DNA of 8,338 nucleotides from Candidatus Woesearchaeota archaeon. Lineage in GTDB: Archaea; Nanobdellota; Nanobdellia; Woesearchaeales; ARS49. Below are positions 5,408-8,338 of this stretch, one piece after another. The stretch covers positions 1 to 8,338 of the forward strand of contig JAPLZR010000043.1 of NCBI GenBank assembly GCA_026394935.1, in the 5' to 3' direction. Each line of letters opens with the position of its first letter. Position 1 is the stretch's first letter. The notes under the pieces were generated by a model. That model did not search any database and had not been told where the DNA came from. It saw only the letters and a list, made by a program, of their open reading frames with translations. The position numbers and the translations under genes were made by a program.

Positions 5408-6577
5408 ATGATTATAAGGGGGGTTAAGTATAAGGAAAAAGAGCAGATTTTGAGCAGTGCGTTGATACGTGCAAGACCTTTGACTCAGCGCGATTCTTTT
5501 ACTGGCAGTGCTCCTGCTCCTTTTGTTGGCAGGTTTGGTTATCCTAACATTAATGTTGGGATTCTTTCTCCTGTTCAGCATGATGATTCTGCGTGGCTTT
5601 ATGATGCTCCGAGGCATTGGGCGCAGACAAACACAAGCATTAGGGAAGTTGTTGATTATAGAACGAGGATGATTAACAGCAGGTTTACCAGCAACGTAAA
5701 ACAGCCTGACAAAATGGTGGAGATTGCGCAGGATGTTGCGATGTCAGTAAAACCAGTGGACATTGATGTTTCTTTGGAGAAAAAGCCGAGTTTGAATATT
5801 TCAACTGACCAGTGGATTGCTCCGATGGGTCCGCAGGCAAGGCTTAAGCAGTTATCATTGGCAAGCAACCCTAACATTCCAACAAAAGTTCAGAAATATT
5901 TTGATGATACTGATGCTTTGGCTTCAGAAGCCGTTATAGATTTGTACAACCATTCTGTTGATGAGAATGCTTTGAGCAGGATGCTGTCTGTGGGAGTTTT
6001 TGGCAAACAGAAAAAATTGGTGCCCACTCGTTGGAGTATTACAGCGACGGATGATATTCTTGCAAATAATTTTCTTGAAAAAGTCAGGGACCAGGAAGTG
6101 GGAGAATATCGGGCATATTTTGGCAGTTATCTCGGAAACTACTATCTTGTGTTGTTCTTCCCTGAGCGTTGGAGTTATGAGTTGTTTGAGATGTATGTTA
6201 AGCCTGGAGTTCTTGAGTTCAGTACTGATTTTGAGGAGTTTGAGGGTAGGAAGAATTATGCTGAGACTTGTGCTGGCGGGTATTATACTGTCAGGATGGC
6301 TCTTGCTGAGCATATGATGAAAAACAAGAGGCAGAATTCTGCGCTTGTGCTGAGATTCATAACAGATGAGTATGTTCTTCCTTTGGGCGTGTGGGTTACG
6401 CGCAGTGCTGCAAGGAAGGCGCTTGAAAGCAAGCCAATCAGTTTTTCAAGCAAGGAATTGATGCTTACTTATGCCAGGCATCTTGCAAGGAAGAAGTTTG
6501 GTGTTGACATAGTTCCAATATTGGAGAAAAGCAAAATACTAAAAGAAAAACAAAAAATAATTGCGAATTTTATTTGA
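5408..6577 (+). CDS. nreA: Nre family archaeal DNA repair protein, without the N-terminal zinc finger
   Basis: This 389-residue protein matches the Nre family, archaeal proteins tied to DNA damage repair and to the sliding clamp PCNA. The N-terminal domain has the family hallmark GSAPAPFVGRFGYPNINVG (about residues 33-51), followed by SPVQHDD and WLYDAPRHW. The rest fits the Nre C-terminal domain in size and order. Many family members start with a CxxC...C...C zinc finger before this region. Here the protein begins directly at MIIRGVKYKEKE, so that finger is absent. The last eight residues, QKIIANFI (382-389), resemble a PCNA-interacting motif (Q-x-x-I/L/M-x-x-F-aromatic), with Ile in the final aromatic position. 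The start is set by a GGTG Shine-Dalgarno. The gene follows the small Cys-rich protein, and its TGA overlaps the end of the convergent lipoprotein gene by 8 nt. The biochemical activity of the family is not settled. Confidence 0.92.
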   Translation: MIIRGVKYKEKEQILSSALIRARPLTQRDSFTGSAPAPFVGRFGYPNINVGILSPVQHDDSAWLYDAPRHWAQTNTSIREVVDYRTRMINSRFTSNVKQPDKMVEIAQDVAMSVKPVDIDVSLEKKPSLNISTDQWIAPMGPQARLKQLSLASNPNIPTKVQKYFDDTDALASEAVIDLYNHSVDENALSRMLSVGVFGKQKKLVPTRWSITATDDILANNFLEKVRDQEVGEYRAYFGSYLGNYYLVLFFPERWSYELFEMYVKPGVLEFSTDFEEFEGRKNYAETCAGGYYTVRMALAEHMMKNKRQNSALVLRFITDEYVLPLGVWVTRSAARKALESKPISFSSKELMLTYARHLARKKFGVDIVPILEKSKILKEKQKIIANFI

Positions 6578-7199
6578 TGTGGCTGTCGACGATTTTTGCG
6601 ACTTCAGCAATGCCTTCTTTTGAGCAAAGGCGCGTGTCAGAGCCTCCTTCTACAATGAACTTGTTTCTTAGGAATTCCAGTGCTTCTCTGTCGGAAAGTT
6701 TCATTGGTGGCACGTAAGCGCGCTCTCCTATGCTGTCGTCAGCTCCTACTTTTAGTACTACGAGTCGTCTTTCGAATTCGGTTTTGGCAGCGGCTGCATC
6801 AGCGTATCCTGTTAGTGTGAATCCTGCTGTGTACCTTTCATTTTGTTTGTCTTTGATGTTTACCACGCAGTTGCGCGAGCCGGTCTTGTATGTTACTGCG
6901 ATATATGCTGCGTCCTTTCCGCACGTTTTTGCAAATTCTTCTGCAGATAATAATTGCTGGCATCCGAGTAGGTTGTAAAAGTCTCCGGTTTTTTCTGTTG
7001 GCTCGAGTGGCGTTCCAGGTACTGGTTCAATTTTTTCTGTTTTCATGGTTTCTGGAATTGTTTGAGGTTGAGAGACTACTTGTTCTTTTGTCACGACCTG
7101 TGGTTCGGCAGGTGCTTTGGTATCAGTGTTCTGGACGATTGGCTGGACAGGTGCGCACGCAACAGCCAGCAAAAGCAGCAATAATATGATTTTTTTCAT
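6570..7199 (-). CDS. Predicted lipoprotein of unknown function
   Basis: This 209-residue protein starts with MKKIILLLLLLAVAC. A short basic N-terminus, a Leu-rich core and a lipobox-like AVAC put the lipidated Cys at position 15, which implies export and membrane anchoring. Residues 16 to about 72 form a Pro/Thr/Glu/Gln-rich low-complexity tether (QPIVQNTDTKAPAEPQ). From about residue 73 there is a compact mixed domain with four Cys (in GCQQ, KTCGK, RNCVV and RLCSK) that could form two disulfides outside the cell, and a hydrophobic stretch YIAVTY. I do not recognise this domain. The ATG at 7199 is about 28 nt from the shared TATA box, so a leaderless mRNA is likely. The 3' end overlaps nre tail to tail. 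A solute-binding or envelope-stress role would be guesswork. Confidence 0.85.
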   Translation of the reverse strand: MKKIILLLLLLAVACAPVQPIVQNTDTKAPAEPQVVTKEQVVSQPQTIPETMKTEKIEPVPGTPLEPTEKTGDFYNLLGCQQLLSAEEFAKTCGKDAAYIAVTYKTGSRNCVVNIKDKQNERYTAGFTLTGYADAAAAKTEFERRLVVLKVGADDSIGERAYVPPMKLSDREALEFLRNKFIVEGGSDTRLCSKEGIAEVAKIVDSHIK

Positions 7200-7222
7200 A
7201 CATATTATCCGGAAGCAATAAC

Positions 7223-7233
7223 TATTTAAACCT
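7223..7233. promoter_or_regulatory. Near-symmetric bidirectional TATA box
   Basis: The palindrome TTTAAA (7225-7230) lies inside TATTTAAACCT. Read rightwards it is about 26 nt before the ATG at 7254. Read leftwards, as GGTTTAAATA, it is about 28 nt before the ATG at 7199. One box may therefore serve two leaderless genes in opposite directions. Confidence 0.55.
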
Positions 7234-7253
7234 TTAGAAGCTCAAGAGCGTAC

Positions 7254-7910
7254 ATGATGCATCAGGTTCTCGTCGACATTCAGCAGGCGTTGAAGGAAAT
7301 ACAGGATGTGCCTAAAGGGAATATTTTAGATTACAAAAAGCAAAGGCAGGAAGGGACGAGGTTGAAGCTTAAAGGTGCGATTCTGCAGTTGCTTGAGGAG
7401 ACAAAGAATACTGATGCTTATCATTTGGCGCAGAAGCTTTCTGTTGCAAAGCCTGAAGGGATGAGTGTGATTTTGGAGAAGCTGGCTGACTTTGCAGTTG
7501 ATGAGGAAAAGAAAACAAGTTGGAGAATGCCAAGATTGCCGAGCGAAGTTAAAGATGAAATTCTTGCTGATTTGAGTGAAATTCAAACGTGTATGAAAGC
7601 GGGCTGTTTTAGGAGTGCTGTTATTTTGTGTGGCAGGATTATGGAAACTGCATTGCACAGGAAGTATTACGATGCAACAGGGCAGGACCTGTTGGAGAAG
7701 GCTCCTGGCACTGGTCTTGGTAATCTTATTGCAAAACTGGCTGAGAAGGGTGTGAAGCTCGACCCTGGACTGCCCAATCAAATACACTTAATAAATCAAG
7801 TGCGTGTCTTCAGTGTTCATACAAAGAAAGAGCCTTTTTCGCCTTCAAAAACTCAGGCAGAAGCAATCGTGCTGTATACGATGGATGTTTTAGATAAATT
7901 GTTCAAATGA
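7254..7910 (+). CDS. DUF4145/HEPN-like protein
   Basis: This 218-residue protein has an N-terminal basic/helical part (about 1-60), a middle region (60-100) and a C-terminal helical domain from about residue 105. The C-terminal part has the layout of DUF4145/HEPN-like domains: a helix CFRSAVILCGRIMETALHRK (118-137), a loop with TGLGNLIAKL (153-162), then NQVRVFSVH and a final helix with SKTQAEAIVLYTMDVLDKLF (198-217). RVFSVH (184-189) is an R-x4-H match to the HEPN RNase motif, although the usual polar residue after Arg is Val here, so catalytic activity is uncertain. There is no signal peptide. The ATG at 7254 fits the TATA spacing; ATG 7257 is a close alternative. Its TGA overlaps the ATG of the next gene (ATGA), so the two are co-translated. 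RNase toxin, RNA-binding or general HEPN scaffold roles are all possible. Confidence 0.72.
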   Translation: MMHQVLVDIQQALKEIQDVPKGNILDYKKQRQEGTRLKLKGAILQLLEETKNTDAYHLAQKLSVAKPEGMSVILEKLADFAVDEEKKTSWRMPRLPSEVKDEILADLSEIQTCMKAGCFRSAVILCGRIMETALHRKYYDATGQDLLEKAPGTGLGNLIAKLAEKGVKLDPGLPNQIHLINQVRVFSVHTKKEPFSPSKTQAEAIVLYTMDVLDKLFK

Positions 7911-8182
7911 CTGGCTGTAAAGTCCTTATTGAATTGCTTTCAAAGCAGGCGATGACTCTGAGGGAATTGGCAGAGTGGTTTCACGCAGATACTAAAGAGC
8001 TTCTGTTGGATTTGGAGCGCGTTTCGCAGAGTGTCAAGCCTGGCAAATTAATTATGGATCCTAGTGTTTGCAGGAACTGTGGTTATGTTTTCAAGGATAG
8101 GGAAAAACGAAGAAGACCAAGCAAGTGTCCTGAATGTAAGGGTGAGAAGGTTTCAGAGCCGGTTTTTAGTGTTGAGTTGTAA
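7907..8182 (+). CDS. Small HTH plus zinc-ribbon predicted transcriptional regulator (COG3357-like)
   Basis: This 91-residue protein joins a winged-helix-like N-terminus (about residues 1-48, with MTLRELAEWFHADTKELLLD as the likely HTH) to a C-terminal zinc ribbon. CRNC (55-58) and CPEC (74-77) supply four zinc ligands around a basic loop (KDREKRRRPSK). This layout and size match the archaeal COG3357 group, predicted DNA-binding regulators. The gene starts inside the last codons of the HEPN-like gene (ATGA overlap), with no clear Shine-Dalgarno, so it probably depends on coupled translation. It may bind DNA, for example the shared promoter at 7225-7230 (autoregulation), or act in a complex with its partner. 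Its 3' end overlaps the convergent partial gene by 17 nt. Confidence 0.85.
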   Translation: MTGCKVLIELLSKQAMTLRELAEWFHADTKELLLDLERVSQSVKPGKLIMDPSVCRNCGYVFKDREKRRRPSKCPECKGEKVSEPVFSVEL

Positions 8183-8338
8183 ATTTTTCAAGGTCCGCCA
8201 GGAATCTTTCTATTGTTTTGATAATAACTTCTGGTTGTGTTTGTAAAACTTCTGCAGTTTTTGCAAGAATATCGCCAACAAATGCTTTTGTTGACTTCAA
8301 AGTCATATCCGGCAACGGCTGTTTCTTCTGCACTGCCT
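8166..8338 (-). CDS. Hypothetical protein, C-terminal 56 residues (5' part outside window)
   Basis: A minus-strand frame is open from the window edge to TAA at 8166-8168. The visible part is mainly helical and amphipathic, with VGDILAKTAEVLQTQP followed by VIIKTIERFLADLEKF and a short TTQH end. An internal Met (in LPDMTLK) could be a start giving 45 residues, but codons before it look equally coding, so the gene probably continues outside. Support comes from normal amino-acid composition and from the same tail-to-tail overlap as other pairs in this window (17 nt with the HTH/Zn-ribbon gene). No family is recognised. Confidence 0.6.
   Translation of the reverse strand, partial: AVQKKQPLPDMTLKSTKAFVGDILAKTAEVLQTQPEVIIKTIERFLADLEKFTTQH

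Noticed and set aside
5924..6317. Frames on both strands inside nre
   Set aside because: They have no recognisable motif and lie within a well-supported Nre coding region.
1..8338. CRISPR array, insertion sequence or prophage
   Set aside because: No regularly spaced direct repeats, no transposase or integrase motifs, and no phage structural genes were seen. The only att-like candidate, the tRNA, has no integrase or repeated 3' end in view.

Overview
The window reads as a stretch of archaeal chromosome, most likely from a small-genome archaeon of the DPANN/Woesearchaeota-Pacearchaeota type. That placement is an inference, not a proof. The archaeal evidence is: an Nre-family DNA-repair protein (an archaea-specific family), an HTH/Zn-ribbon regulator of the COG3357 type, a tRNA gene interrupted by a bulge-helix-bulge-type intron at position 37/38 with no encoded CCA, TATA boxes about 26-29 nt upstream of start codons (leaderless transcripts), GGTG-type Shine-Dalgarno sites on two leadered genes, and a secreted protein ending in a PEF-CTERM-like tail. 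Genes are tightly packed, with 4-nt ATGA/GTGA overlaps and three convergent pairs whose stop codons overlap.

Layout. Positions 1-1055 (+) hold the C-terminal half of an SMC chromosome-segregation ATPase, cut by the window edge. Its tail overlaps a minus-strand two-gene unit: a PIG-L/LmbE-type deacetylase (2142-2786) translationally coupled to a GT4 glycosyltransferase (1039-2145), probably a glycolipid or glycan pathway. A divergent promoter region separates these from an intron-containing tRNA-Gly(TCC) at 2868-2986. The tRNA runs convergently to within one base of the stop codon of a DHH/DHHA1 phosphoesterase (2988-4025, -), a RecJ/Nrn-like exonuclease. Upstream of that is a secreted beta-propeller-like surface protein (4058-5145, -) split into two frames exactly at a (TA)5.5 dinucleotide tract.

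A bidirectional TATA region at about 5207 separates it from a 44-residue cysteine-rich protein (5237-5371, +), which precedes an Nre protein (5408-6577, +) that lacks the family's usual N-terminal zinc finger. Convergent to Nre is a lipoprotein (6570-7199, -). A near-symmetric TATA box then serves the lipoprotein and a divergent operon: a DUF4145/HEPN-like protein (7254-7910, +) overlapping by 4 nt a small HTH/Zn-ribbon regulator (7907-8182, +). The right edge carries the 3' end of another minus-strand gene (8166-8338), which overlaps the regulator tail to tail.

Themes: genome maintenance (SMC, DHH nuclease, Nre), cell envelope (GT4/PIG-L, surface propeller, lipoprotein) and a possible RNase/regulator pair. 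The strongest leads are the surface-protein frameshift in a microsatellite, the small Cys-rich protein next to a finger-less Nre, the tRNA intron built from a near-duplicated hairpin, and the HEPN-like/HTH-Zn-ribbon operon. No CRISPR array, insertion sequence, rRNA or phage gene was seen. No stretch over 300 bases lacks a gene.
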